Shown here one piece after another: positions 1-8,812 of a stretch of 64,000 nucleotides of DNA. Each line of letters begins with the position of its first letter. Within the stretch, counting starts at the first letter, position 1. The translations under genes were made by a program, and so were the position numbers. Origin of the DNA: Deltaproteobacteria bacterium. Its GTDB lineage: Bacteria; Desulfobacterota; Binatia; Binatales; Binataceae. The notes under the pieces were generated by a model. That model saw only the letters and a program-made list of their open reading frames with translations. It did not search any database and had not been told where the DNA came from. The stretch is taken from contig JAKBMB010000032.1 of assembly GCA_021831785.1 (NCBI GenBank), forward strand, positions 158,562 through 222,561. The letters are read 5' to 3'.

Positions 1-567
1 CGCGAGGGCAAGGGCTTGGGCGAGGTCGTAGGCCGCGAGATCTTGCGCCGGCGCCTTAAGTACCGCGCCACCAGCGTGTTCGCCTGCGCCTGCGAGGAGG
101 GCGTTCCGCTGACGGTTCACGTCGCCCTGGGCGCCGACATCGTGCATATGCATCCGCAGGCCGACGGAGCGGCGATCGGCCAAGCCACCATGAACGATTT
201 TCATCGCCTGACGGCGGTAGTGAGCCGGCTTTCGCGCGGCGTGGTGGTGAATCTGGGCTCGGCGGTGGTGATGCCCGAGGTTTTTCTCAAAGCGCTCAAC
301 CTCGCGCGCAATCTCGGCGCCAAGGCGGCGGATTTTACCGCCGCAGACATGGACTTCGTGCGCCATTATCGGCCGCGCGTGAACGTAGTCGAGCGGCCGA
401 CGGCGAGCGGTGGGCGGCGCGTCCTGTTGACCGGCCATCATGAGCTGATGTTCCCCTTGCTATGCGCCGCGATTGGTGAGGAAATGTCGCTTCTAGGCCG
501 CGTCGGAAAAGACCGCGGCGCAGCCCGGACGCGCGCCGGCCGTGCGCCCCGCGGCGATGGAAGATAA
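1..567 (+). CDS. Deoxyhypusine-synthase-like family protein, C-terminal part (cut by window edge)
   Basis: The reading frame is open to base 1, so only the last 188 or so residues are seen and the true start lies outside the window. The visible part contains HVALGADIVHMHP and VVNLGSAVVMPEVFLKAL, followed by FVRHYRP and TGHHELMFPLL. From memory these belong to a bacterial family annotated as deoxyhypusine-synthase-like (NAD-binding Rossmann fold). Bacteria usually lack the eIF5A substrate, so the reaction in this organism is unknown. The gene overlaps the start of the SAM hydrolase gene, which implies one transcript. The tail after about residue 160 is rich in Arg/Gly and probably unstructured. 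Confidence 0.6.
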   Translation, partial: REGKGLGEVVGREILRRRLKYRATSVFACACEEGVPLTVHVALGADIVHMHPQADGAAIGQATMNDFHRLTAVVSRLSRGVVVNLGSAVVMPEVFLKALNLARNLGAKAADFTAADMDFVRHYRPRVNVVERPTASGGRRVLLTGHHELMFPLLCAAIGEEMSLLGRVGKDRGAARTRAGRAPRGDGR

Positions 568-1405
568 GTTGCCGAGCGACCGTGCTAAAGCGACGCGCAA
601 GGACTTGCCGCCGATCGCGCTACTCAGTGATTTCGGCTCGCGCGACCACTATGTCGGGGTGATGAAGGGCGTGATCGCCGGTCTTGCTCCGTCGGCGCCG
701 ATTATCGACCTGACCCACGGCGTGCCGGCGCAGTGCGTGACCGCCGGCGCCCTGGCGTTGCGCGAATCGTGGCGGTTTTTTCCCCGGCGCACGGTCTTTT
801 TAGCGGTAGTCGACCCTGGGGTCGGCACCGCGCGGCGAGCGGTGGCGATCGAAACCGCGGCCGGCGCGCGCCTGGTGGGACCGGACAACGGAGTTCTATG
901 GCTGGCGGCCGAGCAGGCCAAAGTTAAGCGCGCGGTCGAGCTTGACGCGCCGCGCTACCGCCTGGCGCGCGTCTGCGACACGTTTCACGGCCGCGACGTA
1001 TTTGCGCCGGCGGCGGCTTATCTCTGGCGCGGCGTCGCGCTGCGCGCCTTCGGCCCCGCGGTAGCCGACCTCGCGCGCCTCGACCTGGGAGCGGTGGAGC
1101 AGCGCGCGCGCCGGCTTTGCGGCGCCGTGATCTACGTCGACCATTTTGGGAACCTCATCAGCAACATCACGCGCGAGCAGTTTGAGGACTTTGCGGCGCG
1201 CTTTCCAGGCCGCGGGGTTTCGATTAAGATCGGCGCCAGAGCGCGGGTGAGATTGGCCCGCACTTACGCACAGAGCGCGGCGGGCGCGGCAATGGCGTTG
1301 TTCGGCAGCTTCGAACTGCTCGAGATCGCCGTGCGCGACGCCAGTGCCGCGCGACGCTTCCATGCCGGAGCCGGAACCGCGGTCGAGGTAAATATAGATA
1401 GATGA
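557..1405 (+). CDS. S-adenosyl-L-methionine hydrolase (DUF62 / SAM hydroxide adenosyltransferase)
   Basis: The protein carries the family signatures: LLSDFGSRDHYVGVMKG near the N-terminus, DPGVGTARRAVA and VGPDNGVL in the middle, and IYVDHFGNLISNI in the C-terminal beta-barrel domain. Members use water or hydroxide to split SAM into adenosine and methionine. Its length of about 280 residues is normal for the family. ATG at 557 is chosen; GTG at 542 in the same frame would add five residues. No clear Shine-Dalgarno precedes either start, and the overlap with the upstream gene suggests translational coupling. The stop overlaps the next start in ATGA fashion. Confidence 0.9.
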   Translation: MEDKLPSDRAKATRKDLPPIALLSDFGSRDHYVGVMKGVIAGLAPSAPIIDLTHGVPAQCVTAGALALRESWRFFPRRTVFLAVVDPGVGTARRAVAIETAAGARLVGPDNGVLWLAAEQAKVKRAVELDAPRYRLARVCDTFHGRDVFAPAAAYLWRGVALRAFGPAVADLARLDLGAVEQRARRLCGAVIYVDHFGNLISNITREQFEDFAARFPGRGVSIKIGARARVRLARTYAQSAAGAAMALFGSFELLEIAVRDASAARRFHAGAGTAVEVNIDR

Positions 1406-2451
1406 ACGAGGAAAAAGTTTCGCCGCCCGTTCTAACGGAAATCCCGCGCCTGGCCGCCGAGGGACAGCCCCAAACCTACTCCGGCGAGGTCAGCTCGCGG
1501 CGCGCGATTCCGGCGCTCAACCTGGTATTGTTTCTGCTTACCCTGCTGACCACGACTATGGCGGGGGCGTATCTGGAGGGCGCCGAGCGGCCGCTGTCAA
1601 GCGCGCGCGAGCTGATGCTTGGGTTGCCGTTTTCGGCCGCGTTGATGGTGATACTCCTGTGCCATGAGCTGGGGCACTACGTGACCGCGCGCTACCACCG
1701 CGTCAACACCAGCCTGCCCTACTTTATCCCGGTTCCGTTTCCGTCGGTGTTCATGATCGGGACCTTCGGCGCTTTTATCCGGATCAAGACGCCGCCGCAA
1801 TCGCGCCGGGTGATGTTTGACGTCGGCGCCGCAGGCCCCTGGGCAGGAATGGTTCCGGCGATAATCGCGGTGTATATCGGGCTTAAGCTTTCTCAGGTAA
1901 CGCCGCTGGACAAAAGCCTCGGCGGCTTGGAACTGGGAGATTCCTTGCTGTTTTCCTTTCTGACGCAGCGGTTTCTGGGGGTCGATCCGAACACGGTTAT
2001 GATCAACCTTCATCCGATCGCGTTCGCCGGATGGCTGGGGCTGTTCATCACGTCGTTGAACCTGCTGCCGGTGGGCCAGCTTGACGGCGGGCACGTGGTG
2101 TACGCGCTGTTCGGCCGCGGCCACGCACTGATCTCGCGGCTCTTCGTGCTGCTCTGCTTTGTGGTTGTCGGCGGGGCGCGTCTGCTGGGCTTGCCGCATT
2201 GGGACGGCTGGCTGATGTGGGGTTTTCTGTTGCTCTTTTTGGGCTTAAGTCATCCGCGGGCGGTCGATCAGGAGACGCCGCTTAATCCCGCGCGGCGGCT
2301 TGTGGCCTGGCTTACGCTGGTGCTGTTCGTCGTCACGTTGAGCCCGGTACCGTTTTCATTGACCGAGCCGTCGCCGGGCAATTCCGTCGAGCAGGTTTAC
2401 GAGATTCTCTGCCGGGGTGCGCATGCCCTGCCGCTGCTGCATTCGATGTAG
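1402..2451 (+). CDS. Site-2 protease family (M50) membrane metalloprotease
   Basis: This 349-residue polytopic membrane protein has the zinc motif HELGH near residue 88 inside a hydrophobic segment. A second ligand motif, NLLPVGQLDGGH, lies near residue 225. Both are diagnostic of S2P intramembrane proteases. It shows about six to eight hydrophobic segments and a glycine-rich stretch (FDVGAAGPWAGM) typical of the M50 core. No PDZ domain is visible, so it resembles the simpler S2P subgroup. Its substrate cannot be told from the sequence. ATG overlaps the stop of the SAM hydrolase by four bases, so the two are co-translated. Confidence 0.88.
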   Translation: MNEEKVSPPVLTEIPRLAAEGQPQTYSGEVSSRRAIPALNLVLFLLTLLTTTMAGAYLEGAERPLSSARELMLGLPFSAALMVILLCHELGHYVTARYHRVNTSLPYFIPVPFPSVFMIGTFGAFIRIKTPPQSRRVMFDVGAAGPWAGMVPAIIAVYIGLKLSQVTPLDKSLGGLELGDSLLFSFLTQRFLGVDPNTVMINLHPIAFAGWLGLFITSLNLLPVGQLDGGHVVYALFGRGHALISRLFVLLCFVVVGGARLLGLPHWDGWLMWGFLLLFLGLSHPRAVDQETPLNPARRLVAWLTLVLFVVTLSPVPFSLTEPSPGNSVEQVYEILCRGAHALPLLHSM

Positions 2452-2542
2452 GCGCGATCGAAGCGGCGGCGCCGGAGCGCCGATCATCGCGGGCTCGGCT
2501 GCCGGCGCGGCAAATCGGCGCGCTCGTACGGGATAGCGAGCG

Positions 2543-3013
2543 ATGGAGCGCCCGAGCTGGGATCAATACTTCATGACCATCACGCGCCAGGTCGCCGAGC
2601 GCTCGACCTGTCTTCGCGCCAAGGTGGGCGCGGTGATCGTGCGCGAACGCAGCATTCTCGCCACCGGCTACAACGGCGCGCCGGCCGGCTTTCCCCATTG
2701 CACCGAAGTGGGATGCCTAATCTACGAATCGCGCACGCCGACGGGCGAGGTCGAGCTCAACTGCTATCGCAGCATCCACGCCGAGATGAACGCCATCTCG
2801 CAAGCGGCCAAGAACGGCGTGATGATCGCCGCAGCAGACATCTACGTGACGCATACGCCATGCGTCCACTGCCTCAAAGTACTGGTCAACACGCGGCTTA
2901 GCACCATCTTTTACGAGACCGAGTACAAGCTTCACACCATCTCCGAGTGGCTCGACTACGGCCGCATCAAACTGGTTCACGTCGCCCCGCCGCTGGCATC
3001 CCCGCCCTCATGA
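2543..3013 (+). CDS. dCMP deaminase / ComE operon protein 2-like cytidine deaminase
   Basis: The 156-residue protein has the zinc-dependent deaminase signature HAEMNAI (about residue 77) and TPCVHCLK (about residue 108). Upstream it has the substrate-side motif ATGYNGAPAGFPHC. This arrangement matches the deoxycytidylate deaminase family, which turns dCMP into dUMP for thymidylate synthesis. The length is normal. It lies 91 bases after the protease gene on the same strand, possibly in the same operon. Confidence 0.9.
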   Translation: MERPSWDQYFMTITRQVAERSTCLRAKVGAVIVRERSILATGYNGAPAGFPHCTEVGCLIYESRTPTGEVELNCYRSIHAEMNAISQAAKNGVMIAAADIYVTHTPCVHCLKVLVNTRLSTIFYETEYKLHTISEWLDYGRIKLVHVAPPLASPPS

Positions 3014-3130
3014 TCAACCCCGCCGCAGATCGAATCGCTGGGCATACGACGGCAAGCGCTCGGTGGCGCTTCGAGAAAGAGGATTTGCTTAAGCGCGCGA
3101 TATGAATGCAAACAAGGCGCGTTCCGACCG

Positions 3131-4825
3131 ATGACCGCGACGATGCCACGCATCAAACTGTATTCAATAAAAATAAGAAACTACTTGGGCGCGGGTGACC
3201 CGCCGGTAGAGCTTGAGTTCAACGGCGACTCTGGGCTTCTTTGTGGTCCGAACAACAGTGGAAAGAGCACCATCCTTAAAGCGCTTGCGGCCCTAAAGCA
3301 AATTGCCCACGATTTACTGAGTGGGAGCAGCTTTGGGGTGCAGGCGGGTTGGAGAGCGGAGCCCCTGGCGACAGCGGATGTATTTCATTGGGGAACGGGG
3401 TCTTTCGAGCTTGGTGCGACCTTCCTTGTACCGCACGGCTTGTTCGGTGTAAGCAACGCATTGAGCGCGTTGGGGATGCAAGCGGCCGATTCGATGCAGG
3501 TACGCTTTGAGGTCGCTCTTACTGCCCAGCGAAAGTCTTTATTGGGTATATGGTTCAAAGACCACAAAGTTTTTGACCCTAAGGGAAACACCGGAGCATT
3601 CCGAAGGCAAGATGGCTGGCTCGTAGCGGAGCGTCGGTTGTCGGATGTCTTGAGCCCGATTCTGGACTTGCCGAAATTGCTCGCCGCCCGTGTGTGGTAC
3701 TTCCCTTCTCTTCGTTCGATAGGGACCGGGAACGTTAGTGACCTTGACCGCTTAGCCGCCGGCGCGGGGATTCCCGACTGGGTGCGAATGGCGAGGAATC
3801 CGGACGCCTATAAGTCGGAGCAGCGTCGTGCCGCCAACCTGCTGCAGGAATTCGAGGCAGAATTCGCGACGTTCGCAGGTTTTGGAAAGCTGGAGCTCAT
3901 GGTCCGGGAAAGCGGGAGCGAAATCAACGCGCAGATTGACGACCATCTCCGGCCGCTCTCGAATCTTGGTTCGGGAATTGGGGAAACTTTGCTGATCCTG
4001 CTATGCGCGAAGATCGCTTATTCCGGGTCAGTCGCCCGCGATCTCGATGTTTTGCTCCTTGAAGAGCCCGAACTGCACTTACATCCGGCACTGCAGCGCA
4101 AGCTCCTTGAGCAACTCAGCCAGTACGGCGTGCAGGTCATCGCAACCACTCACAGTCCCACTGTTGTCAATTGGTTCGCGCGCAATCAGAAGCGCGTGTT
4201 CCGCACGGAACTCGTTGGCGAGTTACCATCAAAGGCGGTCAGAGCTCGGCCGGCGAAGGGGTTGGCCGAGCTGCGTGAACTGATTGAGAGCATCGGGCTT
4301 TCACCCGCCGACGTGTTGCTGGCGGACAAGGTGCTGCTGGTCGAAGGCACCAACGACGTGCCCGTATTCAAGGCCTGGTTGTCGAAGGCGCCTTCCTACA
4401 GGGGGCAGAACGTTGCGGTCTTGTCTCTGGGCGGCAGCGACGCCGCCGGCGCGAACTTCGATCCGAACCAGTGGACGAGCTTGCATCCGAGAATTCGCGC
4501 AATTCTTGATAGCGAGCGGAAATCTGCAGAGGAAGACCCATCAGCGCAACGACAGCAGATGAAGCACAGGTTGGGCGCCTCAGGTATCCATTGCCACCTG
4601 ACTGAGTGGCGCTCAATCGAAAGCTACTTTACGCCGCGCGCGCTGAAGCAGGTCTATGGCGATTGCCCCGCCGACTTGGATCAGTTCGGCGCTCCAAATC
4701 TCATCGAGCAGGGCGTAAAACAGTTCAGCAAGTCACGCAACGGCGAAGTCGCACAGGCGATGGAATGGGGCGAAATCGAAGCCACCGACATCGGCAGAGA
4801 AATGGAGGATTTCCTGAAATCCTGA
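3131..4825 (+). CDS. OLD-family ATP-dependent endonuclease (AAA ATPase + TOPRIM)
   Basis: The 564-residue protein starts with an ABC/SMC-type ATPase domain: Walker A GPNNSGKST at about residue 40, Walker B LLLEEPELHLHP near residue 305, and the switch histidine in TTHSP. A C-terminal TOPRIM nuclease domain follows from about residue 395 (KVLLVEGTNDVPVF, ILDSE, and HLTEWRSIESYF). This is the class 1 OLD layout, known from P2 Old and, in class 2, from GajA. No UvrD-like GajB helicase gene follows. Base composition is visibly more A/T-rich than its neighbours, which suggests transfer. ATG at 3131 is used; ATG at 3143 is a possible alternative. Confidence 0.85.
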   Translation: MTATMPRIKLYSIKIRNYLGAGDPPVELEFNGDSGLLCGPNNSGKSTILKALAALKQIAHDLLSGSSFGVQAGWRAEPLATADVFHWGTGSFELGATFLVPHGLFGVSNALSALGMQAADSMQVRFEVALTAQRKSLLGIWFKDHKVFDPKGNTGAFRRQDGWLVAERRLSDVLSPILDLPKLLAARVWYFPSLRSIGTGNVSDLDRLAAGAGIPDWVRMARNPDAYKSEQRRAANLLQEFEAEFATFAGFGKLELMVRESGSEINAQIDDHLRPLSNLGSGIGETLLILLCAKIAYSGSVARDLDVLLLEEPELHLHPALQRKLLEQLSQYGVQVIATTHSPTVVNWFARNQKRVFRTELVGELPSKAVRARPAKGLAELRELIESIGLSPADVLLADKVLLVEGTNDVPVFKAWLSKAPSYRGQNVAVLSLGGSDAAGANFDPNQWTSLHPRIRAILDSERKSAEEDPSAQRQQMKHRLGASGIHCHLTEWRSIESYFTPRALKQVYGDCPADLDQFGAPNLIEQGVKQFSKSRNGEVAQAMEWGEIEATDIGREMEDFLKS

Positions 4826-4920
4826 GTTTGTTGCGACAGCGTCTACACGCTCCATTCTGCGAAGACCCGTGTCTATGCTACCATTACTCCTGCCATCGGT
4901 AGGAAGATATTTGTATAAGC

Positions 4921-5107
4921 GTGGCAAAGCTGTCTGTCTCATTGCCTGGGCCGCTGGCTGGGTTCGTCGAGAACTACCCGAAAAAGCGCCGTTTGAACCG
5001 CTCGAAGGTTATACTCGAAGGTTATAGAAGAGGCGGTCAACTTACTTCGGAGCCGGGAGCTGGAGGCTGCCTATCGCGAAGCCGATGCAGAGTACGACCG
5101 AGCTTGA
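4921..5107 (+). pseudogene. Ribbon-helix-helix antitoxin, frameshifted by a 13-bp tandem duplication
   Basis: The frame from GTG 4921 encodes an RHH-type N-terminus (AKLSVSLPGPLAGFVENY, then RLNRSKVI). It then leaves the expected frame. The missing helix and tail (EEAVNLLRSRELEAAYREAD) continue one frame over and stop at 5107. The cause is visible: the 13 bases at 5001-5013 are repeated exactly at 5014-5026, adding +1 mod 3. Removing one copy restores a continuous antitoxin of about 57 residues with the ...RSKVIEEAV... junction. The family assignment is by pattern (CopG/MazE-like RHH antitoxin) and the damage is read directly. A sequencing or assembly artefact cannot be excluded. Confidence 0.75.
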
Positions 5108-5123
5108 GAGAGCACGGTCGCGG

Positions 5124-5301
5124 ATGGGCTTGCCGACCAAACGTGGTGACATTTACTACGCCAGTTAAGCCCCAAAAAACATGGCTCAAACCTGGGACTG
5201 CAAGAGAAACGACTAATTATTGAAGGCAATCTGAAAGGGGTTAGCAAAAAGGCGCTTAGGAAAAAAGCAGCCGCCCAGCGGCTGGCCAGAATTAGAGCGT
5301 G
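5124..5301 (+). pseudogene. Toxin remnant, MazF/PemK-like N-terminus, frameshifted
   Basis: Sixteen bases after the antitoxin stop, ATG 5124 encodes MGLPTKRGDIYYAS and then TAA. RGDIYYA is the usual opening of MazF/PemK endoribonucleases. One frame over, reading continues LSPKKHGSNLGL and on to a stop at 5301, so a small insertion or deletion lies near 5163. The later residues (EGNLKGVSKKALRKKAA) do not look like a MazF C-terminus, so part of the gene is probably deleted or replaced. The position directly after an RHH antitoxin supports a former toxin-antitoxin pair. The MazF label rests on only about ten residues. Confidence 0.45.
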
Positions 5302-5317
5302 AACACACGCAAAGCCA

Positions 5318-5725
5318 ATGGAAGATGTAGCGATATCGGTTGTGTGCGGCCAGTGCCGAACAGCTTTAACGGAGAACCCGGACGCGACGCCGGAAACGCG
5401 GGAACCCTGTGCTCAGTGCGGTTCGACCGCGCGTAGCCTTGAGGTGGCCGTAGGCGCGAAAGTGAGTACTCACGCCGGAATCAAGGGCAAGGGGCGTCAA
5501 CTTCAGACGGGGAGGCCCGCATTTGAGTTTGTGACCCGCGAAGACTATTGGCGCAAAACAGGTGAATGGCGATGGTATGAAGTGTTCATCGATCGAGTCC
5601 GAAACATCTATCGGAAAGTAGTACGCGACCGCAAGACTGGTCAGGAATTGTACAGATGCGAGGAATCGTTGCGTGAGCACACCGGGCATGGGCGCACAAA
5701 GCTCCCGGGCCGACGCAAAAAGTAA
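5318..5725 (+). CDS. Zinc-ribbon conserved hypothetical protein
   Basis: This 135-residue protein begins with a four-cysteine zinc ribbon (CGQCR ... CAQCG) in residues 10-37. A lysine-rich linker (GIKGKGRQLQTG) and a basic, Trp/Tyr-rich domain (EWRWYEVFIDRVRNIYRKVV) follow. It ends in HTGHGRTKLPGRRKK. I recognise the general pattern as a widespread uncharacterised family but cannot name a function; DNA or RNA binding is only suggested by the basic tail. It follows the decayed toxin-antitoxin pair on the same strand. Confidence 0.7.
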   Translation: MEDVAISVVCGQCRTALTENPDATPETREPCAQCGSTARSLEVAVGAKVSTHAGIKGKGRQLQTGRPAFEFVTREDYWRKTGEWRWYEVFIDRVRNIYRKVVRDRKTGQELYRCEESLREHTGHGRTKLPGRRKK

Positions 5726-5943
5726 CTGTACAGGCCCGCATATCATAGTGACAATTCTGGTCTTGCTGGATTCCTTTCCGTATCATTCTCGCGCGTGGCT
5801 GCCGCGCGAGGAATCCCGGGCTTTTCGCCTCCTGTGGAATGACCAACCGACATTCCTCGCCCGCGCCGGACACGTGCGCGGGAATCACAACCGCAGCTGC
5901 ATCGGAGCAGATTCGGTGGCACGATCTTATGCAGGACTCAATA
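5721..5943 (+). repeat. Dispersed palindromic element A, copy 1
   Basis: This stretch of about 220 bases is closely matched by 21607-21820. Both contain CATTCTCGCGCGTGGCTGCC near the left and a partly inverted copy (ATTCCTCGCxCGCGCCGGACAC, then CGCGGGAAT) on the right, so the element can fold on itself. Both end in CTTATGCAG(x)ACTCAATA-like sequence, with a degenerate terminal inverted match. It carries no gene and looks like a MITE or REP-like repeat. Confidence 0.65.
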
Positions 5944-6042
5944 GCCTTCCGTGGGACCGTCAATCGCCTGGATAAGGAGGAATAGTTGCCACCACGCATC
6001 GTCGCCTCGAGGGCGCGAAGTTAGAACCCAGGCGGGTGTTCG

Positions 6043-7191
6043 GTGGCGTTTTCGCTCTACGTTCATATTCCGTATTGTCTTTCGAAGTGCCCATACTGCG
6101 ACTTTAACTCCTACGCGGCCGCGGTATTTCCGGAGCAGGACTATACGCGCGCGCTGATAGCCGAGCTTCGCCGCCGCGCGCAGGAGCCGCCTTGGGCGGG
6201 TGAGCGTATCGCGACGATCTTCTTCGGCGGCGGGACACCGTCGCTTTTCGCCGCGTGCTCGATCGGCGAAGTTATCGAGGCGTGCGAAAACCTATTCGGT
6301 ATCGAAGCCGGCGCCAAAATCACGCTCGAAGCCAACCCGGGCACCATAGACCTCCGCAAGCTTCTCGGTCTGCGCCGCGCCGGTGTGAATCGTATCAGCT
6401 TCGGCGCGCAATCTTTCAAAGATGAGACGCTGAAATTTCTCGGGCGAATCCACGATGCCGAACAGACACGACGCTCGGTGGCGACAGCCCTCGACGTTGG
6501 CTTTGAGCATCTCAACGTCGATTTGATTTTCGCGGTGCCCGGTCAGACCTTCGACGACTTGGTGAGAGATATTGACGAAGCGGCCGCACTCAACCCCGAC
6601 CACATCTCATGCTACAACCTCACATTCGAGGAAGGCACGGCGTTTTACGCCGCGCTTAAGCGCGGGCGCATTCGGCCGCTCGGACAGCGCGCCGAGTCCC
6701 TGATGTACGCGCTCGCCCGCAAGCGATTGGCTGAGTACGGCTACGCGATGTACGAAATCTCGAACTACGCGCGCCCGGGCGGTCAATGCCGGCATAATCT
6801 GGCCTACTGGCGGGCGCAGAGTTTTCTCGGCGTGGGGGCGGGCGCGCATAGCTACGCTCGGCGCGGGCCGGGCGGCCGTCGATGGTGGAACGAGCGCGCG
6901 CCGACGACGTATATCAAGCGTGCTCTAAACGATGGAATTGCCGAGAGCGGCGGCGAGTCTGTCGACGACCGCACGGCTGCCGGCGAGTTCGTATTTTTGA
7001 ATCTGCGCCTGAACGAGGGCTTTGCTCGGGCCGATTTCGAGCATCGGTTTGGTAGGAGCTTCGACGGTTTTTTCGGCGCGGTACCGGCGCGGCTTTTCGC
7101 CGACGGGCTGCTCATGAGCGAGCACGGTCGCGTACGCTTGAGCGAGCGCGGACTTGAACTCGCCGACGCTGTGGCCGCTGAGTTCGTCTAG
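6043..7191 (+). CDS. hemW: Radical SAM HemW-like protein, copy 1
   Basis: This 382-residue protein has the radical-SAM cluster motif CLSKCPYCDF at residues 12-21. It also shows FFGGGTPSLF, LEANPGT, NRISFGAQSF and YEISNYARPGGQCRHNLAYW, all typical of HemW, a heme chaperone often misannotated as an oxygen-independent coproporphyrinogen oxidase. It starts with GTG. A second copy of exactly equal length lies at 12335-13483, about four-fifths identical by eye, and similarity continues about 40 bases upstream of both starts. Copy 2 starts with ATG, so copy 1 may be the more diverged duplicate. No key residue appears lost. Confidence 0.9.
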   Translation: MAFSLYVHIPYCLSKCPYCDFNSYAAAVFPEQDYTRALIAELRRRAQEPPWAGERIATIFFGGGTPSLFAACSIGEVIEACENLFGIEAGAKITLEANPGTIDLRKLLGLRRAGVNRISFGAQSFKDETLKFLGRIHDAEQTRRSVATALDVGFEHLNVDLIFAVPGQTFDDLVRDIDEAAALNPDHISCYNLTFEEGTAFYAALKRGRIRPLGQRAESLMYALARKRLAEYGYAMYEISNYARPGGQCRHNLAYWRAQSFLGVGAGAHSYARRGPGGRRWWNERAPTTYIKRALNDGIAESGGESVDDRTAAGEFVFLNLRLNEGFARADFEHRFGRSFDGFFGAVPARLFADGLLMSEHGRVRLSERGLELADAVAAEFV

Positions 7192-7300
7192 ACTCGGAGG
7201 CTCAACATGGTGTCGGGTCGCCGCTATCCATGTTAAATGCCGCGCGACAGGGACAGCAGGTTAAGGTGGCAAACCGGTACGAGCCTTAAGTCCGTGTCGT

Positions 7301-8056
7301 TCAGCTACTCGGCTTGCTTGGAGGCAGTGTGCTGCCCGTTGTAACTAGGCGCTTGAGCCGTTCGGAGGTCTTCTCCGCCCACAGATCTATCGCGGCCTCG
7401 GCGTCGCCCCACTGCCATTGCGCAGCTGCCTTCATCGCAGTTCCCCCAGTTCGTATGTCCACCGCCGCCGCGAGTAATTCGCCGGTCTGCGCGTCAATAA
7501 CCTTCCCTGCCATTTCGGCCGAACCGACGAACGCATAGCTACCCGTGGCCAGCGACTGGAGCGCGTTGACCAGCCGGATCTGCGGCACCACCAGCGAAAC
7601 CGAGCGCAACACCGGAACCGCACCGCTGGCACTAATCAGCGCCACCTGAACGACCATGACATCTGGACCGCCCTGATCCGTCATGACGAAATTCTTGGCG
7701 ATGTCTTCCTTCAGCTTGTTATAGTAATAAGCTGTCAGGACCTGCTGATCGGTCGGTGAGACGGACGAGTTCTGCGCATCCCAGAATTGAACCGGCTGCA
7801 ACATGATCTTACGGTACTTGCTCCACTGCACATGCGGGTTGATGTAGACGAGCGCCGCCTGACCTTCTTTACCCGGTTTCAGCAGCCTTTCGTCTTTGCC
7901 GAAAAAGCCTCGTGGCAGCTCAACCGTGGGCTTTTCACCCTCGAGCCGCTGAATCAAATTCGGCGCCGGTCTGTTGGTCTCCGAACACCCGGCGATCAGG
8001 CCCGCGACTAGAGCAGCCGCTAACAATCCAACGAACTTATTCAATGTTGCCACCAT
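7301..8056 (-). CDS. DUF3313-type lipoprotein
   Basis: The 251-residue protein has an N-terminal signal ending in a lipobox (VAGLIAGC, Cys at about residue 23), so it should be a lipid-anchored periplasmic or outer-membrane protein. The mature part fits DUF3313 by pattern: a segment on linking phrases such as YRKIMLQPVQFW, then YYYNKLKEDIAKNF, then VVPQIRLVNALQSL and a long C-terminal stretch ending in WAEKTSERLKRLV. The function of DUF3313 is unknown. It is convergent with hemW copy 1, with about 110 bases between stops and no clear terminator. Confidence 0.75.
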   Translation of the reverse strand: MVATLNKFVGLLAAALVAGLIAGCSETNRPAPNLIQRLEGEKPTVELPRGFFGKDERLLKPGKEGQAALVYINPHVQWSKYRKIMLQPVQFWDAQNSSVSPTDQQVLTAYYYNKLKEDIAKNFVMTDQGGPDVMVVQVALISASGAVPVLRSVSLVVPQIRLVNALQSLATGSYAFVGSAEMAGKVIDAQTGELLAAAVDIRTGGTAMKAAAQWQWGDAEAAIDLWAEKTSERLKRLVTTGSTLPPSKPSS

Positions 8057-8812
8057 CTCTGTTTATCCAGGTTCCTGAGCTAAACGCCTTACTCCGAGGC
8101 GGACCCGATCTTCCAAACCACGATCGGCGAGCTTAAAGTGGGAAATCCTGCCCCGCTTTGAACCTCATCGTGCCGGCAATTTCCCGTTCGCTTTGGGATT
8201 TTCTCCCCGCGCCGCACCGGCAAGCTGCATCGCCTGCTCGAAGACCTGCCGCCCACCTAAGCGACGGCCTGACCGCTGAAGCCGCCTGCATCACCTCTGC
8301 CTCCAATGCCGTAACGCTTCCCCCGCTTCCAGGCAGCTACGCGGCGAGAGGTCTGATAATCGGATGCGAGCGCGTGGCCTTGACGAACTTCAGTTCCCTT
8401 CTCGTCCGGCCGGGTGCATCTCGCACAGCTTCTCCTTCAGAAACCTTGACGTGCCGCAGCCCAACGCACTGAGCCCGAAGCTTTCCGCCAACTCCGAGAT
8501 TCCGGGAAAGCGAGCCTGCGAGTCCTTCGGCAAGGAAACCAACCCGGCTTCCGCCACGTCATTCAGCACCTCAACCGCGCACCAAGCCACTCGGCCCTTA
8601 TAGCACTGTTACCAGTTTGAATGAATAGCCCAGCGGCCTTAAACGCGACGCCGATCCGTGCGGCAGGGGCGACCTTCTGCAAAGGGGCCGGAGCCGCACG
8701 GAGAAAAATTGCCTCCGGCCATTCACGCCCGTGGAGGATTCGCCTACGCTTGCTTCAGTTACAGTGGCCAAAACGGCAATCCCCGTTATGAATTCTACCC
8801 ACCCGGGCAAGG
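8057..8812. other. Gene-poor stretch, probably decayed coding DNA
   Basis: No supportable gene is present. Overlapping open frames on both strands at 8364-8603 are short and lack start signals. The minus strand at 8390-8590 reads somewhat protein-like (EVLNDVAEAGLVSLPKDSQ), and another minus frame just beyond reads ELKFVKATRSHPIIRPLAA before a stop. This could be a frameshifted relic of one gene, but I cannot name it. Confidence 0.4.

Noticed and set aside
8390..8590. 66-codon minus-strand frame (EVLNDVAEAGLVSLPKDSQ)
   Set aside because: It may be part of a decayed gene but cannot be joined confidently to the next frame or assigned to a family.
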